A stretch of 64,000 nt of DNA, taken from Hahella sp. HNIBRBA332. Lineage in GTDB: Bacteria; Pseudomonadota; Gammaproteobacteria; Pseudomonadales; Oleiphilaceae. Position 1 is the first letter of the stretch. The number at the start of each line of letters is the position of its first letter. The stretch lies in the NCBI RefSeq assembly GCF_030719035.1, contig NZ_CP132203.1, forward strand, positions 3,038,001-3,102,000, in the 5' to 3' direction. Below are positions 27,375 through 36,430 of the stretch, in pieces. Made by a program: the position numbers and the translations under genes. The notes below the pieces were generated by a model. That model had not been told where the DNA came from. It searched no databases and saw only the letters and a program-made list of their open reading frames with translations.

Positions 27375-27398
27375 GCGCGCCGCCCAGCGACGGCGCGC
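27375..27398. repeat. GC-rich hairpin between coxE-like gene and cluster A
   Basis: GCGCGCCG and CGGCGCGC are perfect 8-base inverted arms with an 8-base loop, 18 bases beyond the coxE-like stop codon. No T-run follows on the minus strand. It may limit read-through from moxR-coxE into cluster A. Confidence 0.45.
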
Positions 27399-27415
27399 AA
27401 AGAAAGGAAAAAGGT

Positions 27416-28594
27416 TTACTTGCTCAGGTACTTCATACCCTGCTCCAGCCCGTCGATGGTCAGCGGATACATATGCTGGTTGACCAACTGCCGGGTGATT
27501 TCCAACGAGCCGCCCATGCCCCAGTAGTCCTGGGGATAGGGATTCAGCCAGATCACCTTGTCGAACTTATCCGTCACCCGTTGCATCCAGACCGCCCCGG
27601 CTTCTTCATTCCAATGCTCAATACTGCCTCCCGGATGCGTGATCTCATAAGGCGCCATGCTGGCGTCGCCTACGAAAATCACCCGGTAATCCGATGCGTA
27701 CTTATGCAGGATATCCCAGGTTGGGATGGTTTCGCTGACGCGGCGAATATTATTCTTCCACACGCCTTCGTAGATGAAATTGTGGAAGTAATAGTACTCC
27801 ATGTGCTTGAACTCGCTGCGCGCGGCGGAGAACAACTCTTCACATACGCGAATATGCGGGTCCATAGAACCGCCGATGTCGAAAAACAGCAGCACTTTTA
27901 CAGAGTTATGGCGCTCCGGCACCATCTTGATATCCAGGTATCCGGCGTTATTGGCGGTGCTGCGGATGGTATCCGGCATATCCAACTCTTCCGCCGCGCC
28001 CTGACGGGCGAATTTGCGAAGACGACGCAACGCCACCTTGATATTGCGGATGCCAAGAGTGATGGAATCGTCCAGATCCTTATACGTGCGCTGCTCCCAA
28101 ACCTTCACCGCACGGCGGTTGCGGGAGCCGTTTTGCCCGATGCGGATACCTTCCGGGTTATAGCCGTTCGCCCCGAATGGCGACGTGCCGCCAGTCCCGA
28201 TCCATTTATTGCCGCCCTGATGACGCTCTTTCTGCTCCTCAAGGCGCTTTTTAAACGCCTCAATCAACTCTTCCAAGCCTCCCAGGGATTCAATCTTGGC
28301 CTTTTCCTCATCGGTGAGCTGTTTTTCAAATTCCGCCCGTAGCCAATCCTCGGGGATCAGCGCCTCCAACACAGCATTCAGATCTTCCAGCCCTTTGAAG
28401 TAGACGCCGAAAGCCTGGTCAAACTTGTCGTAGTGCTTCTCATCCTTCACCAGACAGGCGCGGCTCAGGTAATAAAAGTCGTCCATATCCGCAAACGCCA
28501 GCCCCTGTTGCAGAGCCTCCAGCAGGTCGAGCAGCTCCCGTAAGGACGCCGGCACCTTGTTCTTGCGCAGCGTCAGGAAGAAATCAATCAACAT
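27416..28594 (-). CDS. CoxE-like VWA domain protein, partner of MoxR ATPase
   Basis: The 392-aa protein starts MLIDFFLTLRKNKVPASLRELLDLLEAL, as in CoxE-type VWA proteins. The C-terminal half carries a VWA-like domain with LLFFDIGGSMDPHIRVCEELF; the first residues of the metal-binding motif are altered (D-I-G-G-S rather than D-x-S-x-S). Later blocks are YYYFHNFIYEGVWKNN and WLNPYPQDYWGMGGS. These proteins work with a MoxR AAA ATPase as a chaperone-like pair in metal or cofactor insertion or complex assembly. The moxR-like gene lies just upstream (55 bases). The target complex is not evident nearby. Confidence 0.85.
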   Translation of the reverse strand: MLIDFFLTLRKNKVPASLRELLDLLEALQQGLAFADMDDFYYLSRACLVKDEKHYDKFDQAFGVYFKGLEDLNAVLEALIPEDWLRAEFEKQLTDEEKAKIESLGGLEELIEAFKKRLEEQKERHQGGNKWIGTGGTSPFGANGYNPEGIRIGQNGSRNRRAVKVWEQRTYKDLDDSITLGIRNIKVALRRLRKFARQGAAEELDMPDTIRSTANNAGYLDIKMVPERHNSVKVLLFFDIGGSMDPHIRVCEELFSAARSEFKHMEYYYFHNFIYEGVWKNNIRRVSETIPTWDILHKYASDYRVIFVGDASMAPYEITHPGGSIEHWNEEAGAVWMQRVTDKFDKVIWLNPYPQDYWGMGGSLEITRQLVNQHMYPLTIDGLEQGMKYLSK

Positions 28595-28648
28595 ATAAGT
28601 GTCCTCCTTTGCTCACAGACGCAGTATTGCGTCCGCTCATTGCTGCGA

Positions 28649-29491
28649 TCAGCCTTTTCTGCGCGTCATGAACGCCAGTTTCTGCAATAGGTGGACATCC
28701 TGCTCGTTCTTCACCAGAGCGCCGTACAGGGGAGGTATGGCCTGACTGGGATCGTGGTTGCGCAACACGTCCTCGGGAAGATTGTCCGCCATTAGCAGCT
28801 TGAGCCAGTCGATCAACTCCGATGTCGACGGCTTTTTCTTCAATCCAGGCACTTTGCGCACATCGAAAAAAACATCCAGTGCATCCTTCACTAGCGAGCG
28901 CTGGATGCCTGGGTAGTGGACGTCGATGATCGACTCCATGGTGTCTTTGTCGGGAAAGTTGATGTAGTGGAAGAAGCAGCGTCGCAGGAAAGCGTCAGGC
29001 AACTCTTTCTCGTTATTGCTGGTGATGATGACAATAGGACGGGTGGTCGCGCGGATTCGCTCCTGGGTCTCGTAAACGTAGAACTCCATTTTATCCAGCT
29101 CCAACAACAGGTCGTTGGGGAACTCAATGTCCGCTTTATCAATCTCATCAATCAACAGCACCGCCTGCTGTTCGGATTCAAACGCCTCCCACAGCTTGCC
29201 TTTTTTTATGTAATTGCGAATGTCGTGAACGCGGTCGTCTCCCAGCTGGGAGTCGCGCAGGCGCGAAACCGCGTCATATTCGTAAAGTCCTTGCTGGGCC
29301 TTGGTGGTGGACTTGATGTGCCACTGAATCAAAGGCGCGCCCAGGGCCTCCGCCAGCTCTTCCGCCAGCATGGTCTTGCCCGTACCCGGTTCGCCTTTGA
29401 TGAGAAGCGGTCGCTGTAATCGAATGGCGGCGTTGACCGCCAATTGCAGGTCGTCAGTGGCGACATAGTTCTTGGTGCCGGAAAACTTCAT
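28649..29491 (-). CDS. MoxR-family AAA ATPase
   Basis: The 280-aa AAA protein has Walker A GEPGTGKT (33-40), Walker B LLIDEIDKAD, sensor 1 PIVIITSNNEKELPDAFLRRC with the arginine finger, and a helical C-terminal lid. The FSGTKNYVATDDLQ start is typical of the MoxR subgroup that pairs with CoxE-like VWA proteins. It is a cytoplasmic hexameric chaperone that probably remodels a partner through the VWA protein encoded next. The pair seems to form its own two-gene unit. Confidence 0.9.
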   Translation of the reverse strand: MKFSGTKNYVATDDLQLAVNAAIRLQRPLLIKGEPGTGKTMLAEELAEALGAPLIQWHIKSTTKAQQGLYEYDAVSRLRDSQLGDDRVHDIRNYIKKGKLWEAFESEQQAVLLIDEIDKADIEFPNDLLLELDKMEFYVYETQERIRATTRPIVIITSNNEKELPDAFLRRCFFHYINFPDKDTMESIIDVHYPGIQRSLVKDALDVFFDVRKVPGLKKKPSTSELIDWLKLLMADNLPEDVLRNHDPSQAIPPLYGALVKNEQDVHLLQKLAFMTRRKG

Positions 29492-29654
29492 GTGTAAAAC
29501 CTTGTATGTTGTGTGAATGCGTCATTATTAGAGGAGTTATAAGCGGATATATTACCCGAAAACATTCAAATATTTCATGCCAGCCGCTAAGCTATCCCTC
29601 ACGCTCGTATTGTTGTGGCCGGGGAAATCTACTTAATCTGCAAGGAGATAAATA

Positions 29655-30620
29655 ATGAACGTCTACGAAGACAACTCCATGTCCATCGGCAACACGCCGT
29701 TGGTGAAGCTGAATCGCGTCACCAAAGGCAACGTGTTCGCCAAAATTGAAGGCCGTAACCCGGCCTACTCCGTAAAATGCCGTATCGGCGCAAACATGGT
29801 ATGGGATGCGGAGAAATCCGGTCGCCTCAAACCTGGCATGACCCTGGTTGAACCCACCAGCGGCAACACCGGTATCGCTCTCGCCTTCGTCGCCGCCGCA
29901 CGGGGATATAAACTGATTCTGACCATGCCCGCCACCATGAGCCTGGAGCGTCGCAAGGCGATGAAAGCGCTGGGCGCGGAGATTGTACTGACCGAAGGGC
30001 CCAAGGGTATGAAAGGCGCCATTGAGAAAGCGTCGGAAATCGTTTCTCAGGACCCGCAACAACACTTGATGCTGCAACAGTTCGATAACCCCGCCAACCC
30101 GGAAATCCATGAAAAGACCACCGGCCCTGAAATCTGGCGGGACCTGGAAGGCGCAATCGATGTCCTGGTCGCTGGCGTCGGCACCGGCGGCACCATTACC
30201 GGCGTCTCTCGCTACATCAAAAACACCATGGGCAAAAACATTACATCCGTGGCCGTCGAGCCCACCGCCTCTCCTGTGATCACTCAAACCATCAAAGGCC
30301 AGGAATTGCAGCCCGCCCCTCACAAAATTCAGGGTATCGGCGCAGGTTTCGTACCGCAAAACCTGGATCTGGACATGGTGGATCTGGTTGAGCAAGTCAC
30401 CAACGAAGAGGCTATCGAAATGGCTCACCGCCTGATGCGGGAAGAAGGCATCCTCTGCGGCATCTCCTGCGGCGCAGCGGCGGCTGTTGCAGTCCGTTTG
30501 GCGGAGCGTGACGAATTCAAGGACAAGAATATCGTGGTTATCCTACCGGACAGCGCGGAGCGCTATCTGTCCACCGCCTTGTTCGACAACTTTTTTACTG
30601 AAGCGGAAAACGTGCAGTAG
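29655..30620 (+). CDS. cysK: Cysteine synthase A (O-acetylserine sulfhydrylase)
   Basis: The 321-aa product matches CysK closely throughout: the PLP lysine is Lys41 in NPAYSVKCRIGANM, the substrate loop is EPTSGNTGIALA, and the phosphate-binding loop is VGTGGTITGVSRY. The CRIG context after the lysine and the long C-terminus (VVILPDSAERYLSTALF) favour CysK over CysM. It makes cysteine from O-acetylserine and sulfide. AAGGAG lies 7 bases before the ATG. It is transcribed divergently from moxR. CysB control would be expected, but I could not identify the site with confidence. Confidence 0.95.
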   Translation: MNVYEDNSMSIGNTPLVKLNRVTKGNVFAKIEGRNPAYSVKCRIGANMVWDAEKSGRLKPGMTLVEPTSGNTGIALAFVAAARGYKLILTMPATMSLERRKAMKALGAEIVLTEGPKGMKGAIEKASEIVSQDPQQHLMLQQFDNPANPEIHEKTTGPEIWRDLEGAIDVLVAGVGTGGTITGVSRYIKNTMGKNITSVAVEPTASPVITQTIKGQELQPAPHKIQGIGAGFVPQNLDLDMVDLVEQVTNEEAIEMAHRLMREEGILCGISCGAAAAVAVRLAERDEFKDKNIVVILPDSAERYLSTALFDNFFTEAENVQ

Positions 30621-30660
30621 TTAGAAATTAGAGTTTAGAAGTTAGAAGTTAGAAGTTAGA
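30621..30660. repeat. Heptanucleotide tandem repeat after cysK
   Basis: Starting just after the cysK stop, about 5.7 copies of a 7-base unit (consensus TTAGAAG) run in tandem: TTAGAAA, TTAGAGT, then three exact TTAGAAG copies and a partial one. A 7-base period puts a TAG stop in all three forward frames. Confidence 0.85.
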
Positions 30661-30661
30661 C

Positions 30662-30686
30662 AACGCCGGCCCTCGCGCCGGCGTTT
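30662..30686 (+). terminator. Terminator-like hairpin after cysK
   Basis: AACGCCGGC and GCCGGCGTT form a perfect 9-bp stem with a 6-base loop, directly after the heptamer repeat. The T-tail is short (TTTC), so termination strength is uncertain. It separates cysK from the convergent amidotransferase gene. Confidence 0.65.
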
Positions 30687-30728
30687 CAGCTTTTGCTGGC
30701 GGGATTCACCTTCAGTGAGACACCGCGT

Positions 30729-31532
30729 CTAGGTTTCAGCAAGCTTAACCGCCCCTTCTTCATACCATCTGGCGGCGACTTCGCCATCTCTAAAAGCGAT
30801 TAACTCCCCAGGGCGCATTTGTCGCCATTCTTCATCGACGGTCAACGGCTCCGTGACGATCATGGTGACTTTGTCGGTGGGATTGGTGTGCTCTTCGAAG
30901 TTCACCCGGATCTCACCATCTTCCAAAGAGGCGCAGCCAAAGGGCGCCTGACGAGTGATCCAGTACAATTTGGTGGAGCAGTACGCGAACAAATACTCCG
31001 AGTTGGTGAAAAGCATGTTGAACACGCCTCTCGACGTCAGCTCCAGACAATTCTCATACAGCCTTCCCCCTAAGCACTCCAGACTGGCGAAGTCATTACA
31101 ACCGCTGGCGACATCCTCCAGCAACCAGCAAAACGCGTGCTCGCTGTCGGTTTCTCCCACCGGACGAAAACGCCCCAGAGGCAGGTCCTGGTAGGATTTC
31201 AGTTGGCCATTATGCGCGAAACACCAATAGTAACCGCCCAGTTCGCGAATGAAGGGATGGGTGTTTTCCAGACTGATGTCGCCGACGTTGGCTTGTCGGA
31301 TGTGGCTGATGACCGTGCGGCTTTTAATGGGATACTGGCTGATAAACCGAGCGATTTCCGAGGTGGCGCTGGGATTGGGATCACGGAACTCACGCAGCCC
31401 CTTACCTTCATAAAAGGCGATGCCCCAGCCGTCTTTATGCGGCCCGGTCTGACCACCGCGAAACATCAGACCGGTCCAGGAAAAACAAATATCCGTCGGC
31501 GCATTCGCGCTCATTCCAAGAAGTTGGCACAT
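30729..31532 (-). CDS. Class II glutamine amidotransferase, YafJ family
   Basis: The 267-aa product begins MCQLLGMSANAPTD; Cys2 becomes the N-terminal nucleophile once Met is removed. GLMFRGGQTGPHKDGWGIAFY and ISHIRQANVGDISLENTHPF are the glutaminase-domain blocks (substrate-binding Arg, Gly-Asp and Asn). No synthetase domain is attached, as in E. coli YafJ, so it is a stand-alone glutamine hydrolase or amidohydrolase with unknown acceptor. It follows the VWA-protein gene by 13 bases and is probably in the same operon. Confidence 0.9.
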   Translation of the reverse strand: MCQLLGMSANAPTDICFSWTGLMFRGGQTGPHKDGWGIAFYEGKGLREFRDPNPSATSEIARFISQYPIKSRTVISHIRQANVGDISLENTHPFIRELGGYYWCFAHNGQLKSYQDLPLGRFRPVGETDSEHAFCWLLEDVASGCNDFASLECLGGRLYENCLELTSRGVFNMLFTNSEYLFAYCSTKLYWITRQAPFGCASLEDGEIRVNFEEHTNPTDKVTMIVTEPLTVDEEWRQMRPGELIAFRDGEVAARWYEEGAVKLAET

Positions 31533-31545
31533 GATCAGAAGTTAA

Positions 31546-33813
31546 CTACTTTTTGTCTTCGTCTTCCGATCCGGCGGGGAGGTCATCGGTATCGGATATA
31601 TCAAAATCTTCCAGGTTAAACTCATCATCCATGTCTCTGGCTTTCTCGTTGGAAGCCAGAATCTCGTCCGCCAGCGCTTCCGCGTCCGTATCTTCAGCGT
31701 CCGTATCTTCAGCGTCGGGTGAACTCATGGGCGGCTCATCTTCCTCCTCTTTTTTCGGTTCCGGTTCCGCTTCCTCCTCCATGCCGAATTCCATATCGTC
31801 CGCCTCATTCATCATAGAGGGTTCTTCTGCGACATCAATAGGCTGTTCCAGCTGCTCTATCTCATCTTCCAGATCATGACCGGATTCTTCCAGGGAGGGA
31901 ACTTCATCAGAGTTATCCAGCCTGGAGGTCTCCACGGGCTCACGAACTTCCTTTTCGATGCGGCGTTTGCGGTATATCCAATAACTGGCCCCCGCCGCCA
32001 GCAACAGTATGGTGGCGCTGCTGGCTGCGATGATAATCCACAACATGGCGTTGGAGCTTCCCTCCTCCGTCGCGGCGTCCTGCTGCTCCGTCGCTGCTTG
32101 ATCCTGCATTTCCGGCGTAATGGGCGGCGCGATGGCATCTTCTTCAGGCTGCTTCGATGGCTCTGGCGCCTTGACGGCTTCCTGCACCAGGGTTTCATTC
32201 ATTTGTTCCACGCTGCTGTCGTTCACCAGTGAACGGTATTCGTTCGGCGACGCCTCCTGGCGTGGGAACTCGGCCATGACGCTGTCAGGCTCGAAACGGA
32301 AGGCGGAGCCGGAATGGGTTTCCCCCTCCACTCTCAACATGACTTCATACACGCCATCGCCCCGGGTAGCGTCGACTTCCAACTCCCAGCGCCCTGTTTC
32401 CTGGGTAAACGGAATGGATTTAATCAGGTTGCCGCCATCCGGTCCTTTGATCTTGGCGATAATAGAGGTCTTCGCTTCACTGATATTTGGACTAAGGGGA
32501 CTGATGACAATTTTGTAGCGGGTATCCGCCCCAGCGCCGGTGGCTTCAAGATCCACCGCCATTGGCGCGTTCAATGTGATCAGCTGCCGCGACTGCCGCT
32601 TGAACGTGCGGCCGTCGGCCTGCACCAGCACTTCGTACTTGCCGATCTGTTTGAGCTTGGTAATGCTTTCACGAAATACGCCGTCGGATGGAGGTGAGCC
32701 TTCTTTGGAAATCCGCTTGGTGCCGGATTTGTTGTCCTCTGTCCGAATGGTGACGTCCACCGCTACAAGGTCCAGAAAAGTCCGGTTTTGCACCAATGTC
32801 CCGTCTTCAAAAAAGCCGATCTTGAGTTCCAGATGATCTCCCGCGTAGAAGTTCGCAGGCAGTGGGTCCACCACCATTTTCAGATTGCTTACGACCGTCA
32901 CCCGGCTGCCAGACGCCAGCTCGGCATCCAGCTTCCACTCTCCTTCCAAAGGTCTTTGCACGGTAATCAGATCATAGCCCGCCGCCTTGAACCACTTAAC
33001 GTAGTCGGGACGATCTTGTTCGGTGAAACGCTTGCCGGTGGGCTCTACAATGGCGGTTTCCACATTTTCGCTGGCGCGAAACACCAGAGCGGTAAACTCT
33101 TCAATGCTTGAGTCCACATCAAACGCATTGTCTTCCAGAGGCACCTCTTCAGCCGGCGCCGCACGCTCGAAGGCTTGCAGAAAGACACGACTCAATTGAT
33201 CGGAAGTTTCCGCAATGGCGTTAATGCCATTACTGCCAATGGAAAGTCGTTGCAGCAACATCTGATCCGCATTCTTGGATAGCGCAATGGTGTGAATCTT
33301 GGCGCCGAAGCTGGCAATTCTTTTCAGCACCTGAGTCAGGACGCGGTCACGCTCAGCTACATTCTCTCCCGGCTTTTGTGAGATATCCACCACGCCGTCG
33401 GTGAGCAGAATGAAATGCGTGTTGCTGTAATCCTTACCTTCAACAAAGTCCTCGGAGGCTTTCTCCAGCGCCGCGCCGATATTGGTGTATAGCGCCGTCG
33501 AGCTGATTTCCTTGGCCTTATCCTTGGCCAGGCGACGCCAATTGGGGTCGACGACCTGATGAGGCGCCAGCACATTAACATACTCACCGAATGTCCATAC
33601 CCCCGCTGAATCGCCCGCTGGCAACAGCTCCGTCACCAGATTAAGGGCCGGCCGCCGCAGATTTTTCGGGTCATTCTTCTTCATACTGCCGGAAATATCG
33701 ATGAGCACGCGTACGTCCGCAGGCGGAGGCAACTCCATCTGCGCGGAGGCGACTCGCCACAGCATCAAACTACAACACAGGCAAACGAGAATCTGGCGGA
33801 AAAGCAATGTCAT
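31546..33813 (-). CDS. Membrane-anchored VWA-domain protein with acidic cytoplasmic tail
   Basis: The 755-aa protein has a signal peptide (about 1-24). A VWA domain (about 32-210) with a complete metal site start, DISGSM, and ILLTDGVVDIS comes next. A beta-rich extracytoplasmic region (about 240-530) leads to a single membrane helix (about 593-617, LWIIIAASSATILLLAAGA) and a very acidic, low-complexity tail. The tail contains a duplicated 15-base DNA unit (31682-31716) encoding DAEDT repeats. It resembles the TIGR03503-type VWA proteins of marine gammaproteobacteria, but I did not verify that. It probably binds a periplasmic or surface partner through the VWA domain; the function is unknown. 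Confidence 0.8.
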   Translation of the reverse strand: MTLLFRQILVCLCCSLMLWRVASAQMELPPPADVRVLIDISGSMKKNDPKNLRRPALNLVTELLPAGDSAGVWTFGEYVNVLAPHQVVDPNWRRLAKDKAKEISSTALYTNIGAALEKASEDFVEGKDYSNTHFILLTDGVVDISQKPGENVAERDRVLTQVLKRIASFGAKIHTIALSKNADQMLLQRLSIGSNGINAIAETSDQLSRVFLQAFERAAPAEEVPLEDNAFDVDSSIEEFTALVFRASENVETAIVEPTGKRFTEQDRPDYVKWFKAAGYDLITVQRPLEGEWKLDAELASGSRVTVVSNLKMVVDPLPANFYAGDHLELKIGFFEDGTLVQNRTFLDLVAVDVTIRTEDNKSGTKRISKEGSPPSDGVFRESITKLKQIGKYEVLVQADGRTFKRQSRQLITLNAPMAVDLEATGAGADTRYKIVISPLSPNISEAKTSIIAKIKGPDGGNLIKSIPFTQETGRWELEVDATRGDGVYEVMLRVEGETHSGSAFRFEPDSVMAEFPRQEASPNEYRSLVNDSSVEQMNETLVQEAVKAPEPSKQPEEDAIAPPITPEMQDQAATEQQDAATEEGSSNAMLWIIIAASSATILLLAAGASYWIYRKRRIEKEVREPVETSRLDNSDEVPSLEESGHDLEDEIEQLEQPIDVAEEPSMMNEADDMEFGMEEEAEPEPKKEEEDEPPMSSPDAEDTDAEDTDAEALADEILASNEKARDMDDEFNLEDFDISDTDDLPAGSEDEDKK

Positions 33814-34015
33814 ATTCGAGCGTATTCCAAGTTGGCGCAGGCGAATGTAGCCGCTCAGCAGCCGTCTCCGCTGGAAATATCGACCGCTGGCGGGCGCAGC
33901 GCGGCCGAGCCCGCGGCCATCCTTACTTCAAGTTATAGCAGGTTTTGTTGCAACAACAATAAAATACGCAGGAATTGCTTAAAAAAGCGAAGGGACTTAA
34001 TTGATTTTTAAGTAA

Positions 34016-34387
34016 TTATGTACGTCGTCCAGGCTTAGCAGGCGCTGGTTTGGAGGTGACGAAGAGCTTGCCAAGCACCACTTGCAACGCGAACAGCAGA
34101 CCGATAACGCACCAGGCCGCCAACATCAGCAGGCCCGCCTGCAAGGCGGCGCTGTCATCATGCTGGAGCCAGTTGTATGCGGCGACGATATGGGCGGGCG
34201 CCCACAGGCCTTCTTTAGGGACGGACATTGCAGGAGTAAACAACACCACCGCCAGCAAGCTGCGCAGGAATAGTTGCACGGGACGAGGACCACAACGGTT
34301 GAACAACGGCATCATTAATGCGTACAAAGCCAGCGCCGCTACGAGATAAGCAACCCAACCGGCGATATAACCAAAATCTGTCAGCAT
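34016..34387 (-). CDS. Small integral membrane protein, unknown function
   Basis: The 123-aa product has about three hydrophobic helices (about 10-28, 38-55 and 84-107) and a basic C-terminal tail ending KPAPAKPGRRT. I recognise no catalytic motif or named family. It lies 36 bases downstream of the ycgN-like gene and is probably the last gene of the rnd-ycgL-ycgN group; similar membrane proteins follow this group in pseudomonads, as far as I recall. Confidence 0.7.
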   Translation of the reverse strand: MLTDFGYIAGWVAYLVAALALYALMMPLFNRCGPRPVQLFLRSLLAVVLFTPAMSVPKEGLWAPAHIVAAYNWLQHDDSAALQAGLLMLAAWCVIGLLFALQVVLGKLFVTSKPAPAKPGRRT

Positions 34388-34423
34388 AATTTTCTACTTT
34401 TCAATAACTGTTGCTTCAAGCGT

Positions 34424-34867
34424 TCAAATCATATCGATAAGAATCAGTTCTTCCCAATCGTCCGGGTCGATGTCGTCTTCGCTTATCGTTCTGTGTCGCA
34501 CGGACTGCCCCGCCGCCTCCACAGAGCGCGAATCCCCACTGATCAAAGGGTGCCAGGCTGGTAACGTCTGATTTTCAAAACGAAGACGATATGCGCAGGT
34601 CTTTGGCAGCCAGTCACTGATTTCGGGAAGATTTTCCGGTGAGATAACCAGACAATCCGGGTTCTTCGATGCGCGCGCAGTATAGCAATTACACTGCACC
34701 CTTTCAGCATCCAGATAACGGCAGGCTACGGCGGTGAAGTAAAGCCCGTCGCTTTCCTCATCCTGCAACTTGTGCAGGCAGCACTTGCCGCAGCCGTCGC
34801 ACAGCGACTCCCATTGCACGTGGCTCAGCCCATCCAGTGGCTGCTCCCACCAGCGCGACTCAGTCAT
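34424..34867 (-). CDS. ycgN: YcgN family cysteine-cluster protein (UPF0260)
   Basis: The start is the ATG at 34867 (MTESRWWEQPLDGL), overlapping the end of ycgL by 8 bases; a longer frame from 34918 is in the ycgL coding region and lacks family support. The 147-aa product has the conserved CDGCGKCCLHKLQDE and CNCYTARASKNPDCLV cysteine blocks of the UPF0260 (Fe-S or zinc cluster) family. The biochemical role is not established. The rnd-ycgL-ycgN order is common in gammaproteobacteria. Confidence 0.88.
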   Translation of the reverse strand: MTESRWWEQPLDGLSHVQWESLCDGCGKCCLHKLQDEESDGLYFTAVACRYLDAERVQCNCYTARASKNPDCLVISPENLPEISDWLPKTCAYRLRFENQTLPAWHPLISGDSRSVEAAGQSVRHRTISEDDIDPDDWEELILIDMI

Positions 34868-35180
34868 CCTGATCTTTGCGTCCCACCGCAGGACGTTGTT
34901 CGCGCGCGCGCACCACATCCATCATGTAATCGTCCTGGACAGACGGCATCTGCAGATAGAAACCTTTTTCGTCAATGGCGCTCATCACTTCCGTCGCGTC
35001 CGCCCTGGCCAATGGCTTTTCTTTCGTCAGCAACAGATCAAAAACATGCTGCGGTTTGCCAAAAAGTTGCAGTAACGCTTCCGGCAATGCGCCAACGCCC
35101 TGCTTTTTATCCACATAGACATACATTTCCTCTTTCTTGGAACTTCTGAAAATGGAAATCAGTCTGCGATCCGGAGTCAT
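34860..35180 (-). CDS. ycgL: YcgL domain protein (UPF0745)
   Basis: I chose the ATG at 35180 because GAGGAA lies about 9 bases upstream; a GTG at 35210 would add 10 residues. The 106-aa product contains ISIFRSSKKEEMYVYVDKKQG and the later DEKGFYLQMP, the two blocks that define the YcgL domain, a small alpha/beta fold of unknown function. It is between rnd (53 bases) and ycgN (8-base overlap). Confidence 0.88.
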   Translation of the reverse strand: MTPDRRLISIFRSSKKEEMYVYVDKKQGVGALPEALLQLFGKPQHVFDLLLTKEKPLARADATEVMSAIDEKGFYLQMPSVQDDYMMDVVRAREQRPAVGRKDQDD

Positions 35181-35233
35181 AACCTGTTTTTCCTCAATAC
35201 CTAACTTCACTCTTTACGAGAATAACCGGGGCC

Positions 35234-36430
35234 TTACGACGATTGCTGGGGCGGGACGGAGTTGTCGTTCTGCAACCAGCGTTCAAGCGGCGCTGCGCAG
35301 ATACGGCCGCGCCAGCCCTGTAGCAACTGCGGTTGCGTCCCCACTCCACCCTGGATATGCCAATAAACAAACTCTTCCAGCAATCCCCGGCTGGCGAGCA
35401 GGCCCACGTTGATGCGGTGTTCTCGCGCCAGCTTTTGCGTCAGTTTTTTTACTTTCTTTACTAAGTCCTGATATTCCCGCGGAATCGGCGGACGTATCAT
35501 TTCAAATCCGGCCTCAGGCTCATCGCCTTCGGACTGCATATGCTCACGCACCATTCCCACCAGTTCCGTCCCATACCGGCGTAGCCCGGCGCCCTGAATA
35601 GAGGTGATCTCCGTGAGCTGCCCCAAGGTGCGAGGCCGACGTTGAGCGATGGCGATCAACTCGTCGTCAGGGCAGATCTTCTTGCGTGGGATATCCCTCC
35701 CTCTCGCCTCCTGCTCGCGCCATGCCGCCAGTTTCGCCAGCAACTGCTGCGCGCCTTTGCGCAAACGCCATCCGCCACGCAACTTCAAATAGTAGCGCCC
35801 TACGTCCTGAACCCCGGCGGCGGCCAAACGCATGGCCTCGCCTTCTTCCAACGCAATTTCGTACTTGCCGGACTGGCGCAATCCTTCTTCCAGCTTCTGA
35901 TAGAGCGGCCACAACACCACTACATCTTCCTGGGCGTATTGAATCTGCTTGTCTGTGAGCGGCCGTTGCGTCCAGTCTGAGCGCGTCGCTTGCTTCTCCA
36001 GCTCAATCCCCAGGTTTTGTCGCACCAGCGACTGCAGGCCTTCATTCAGCTCACCATCCAGAAGCGCATTGGCGACCTGAGTGTCGATCATGCCGTAGGG
36101 CTGCGACAAGCCAACGCAGTTAAACAACTCCAGATCCTCGCTGCAGGCATGCACCACCTTAAGTATGTCGCGGTTCTCGAACAGTCGACTGACTCCACTC
36201 CAATCGGTGATTTTCAGCATATCCACCAGATACACGCACTGGCGATCATAAAGCTGCAGTAGAGCCGGCGCAGGATAAAACGTGGTTCCACGGATAAATT
36301 CCGTATCCACCGCCAGCCAGTCGGTCTTTTCCAGGCGCTGCAGGGCATCCTGCAAGGCAGCCGGCGTGTCTATCCAGAGACTTTCATAATCCGGCGGATA
36401 TATAGCGGAGAGGGGCGTATCGTTAGGCAA
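35234..36430 (-). CDS. rnd: Ribonuclease D
   Basis: The 398-aa product is a DEDD 3'-5' exoribonuclease: the acidic motifs are VDTEFIRGTTF (ExoI), HACSEDLELF (ExoII) and YAQEDVVVLWPLY (ExoIII). An HRDC domain follows (about 215-295). RNase D trims tRNA and other stable RNA 3' ends. The only available start is a TTG at 36430 that overlaps the recR stop by 8 bases; AAGG lies upstream at a long distance. The N-terminus is about 20 residues longer than in E. coli. Overlap with recR suggests read-through from dnaX-ybaB-recR. Confidence 0.92.
   Translation of the reverse strand: MPNDTPLSAIYPPDYESLWIDTPAALQDALQRLEKTDWLAVDTEFIRGTTFYPAPALLQLYDRQCVYLVDMLKITDWSGVSRLFENRDILKVVHACSEDLELFNCVGLSQPYGMIDTQVANALLDGELNEGLQSLVRQNLGIELEKQATRSDWTQRPLTDKQIQYAQEDVVVLWPLYQKLEEGLRQSGKYEIALEEGEAMRLAAAGVQDVGRYYLKLRGGWRLRKGAQQLLAKLAAWREQEARGRDIPRKKICPDDELIAIAQRRPRTLGQLTEITSIQGAGLRRYGTELVGMVREHMQSEGDEPEAGFEMIRPPIPREYQDLVKKVKKLTQKLAREHRINVGLLASRGLLEEFVYWHIQGGVGTQPQLLQGWRGRICAAPLERWLQNDNSVPPQQSS

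Noticed and set aside
29492..29654. CysB-binding site and promoter ahead of cysK
   Set aside because: The region is AT-rich and suitable, but the CysB site is too degenerate to assign by eye.
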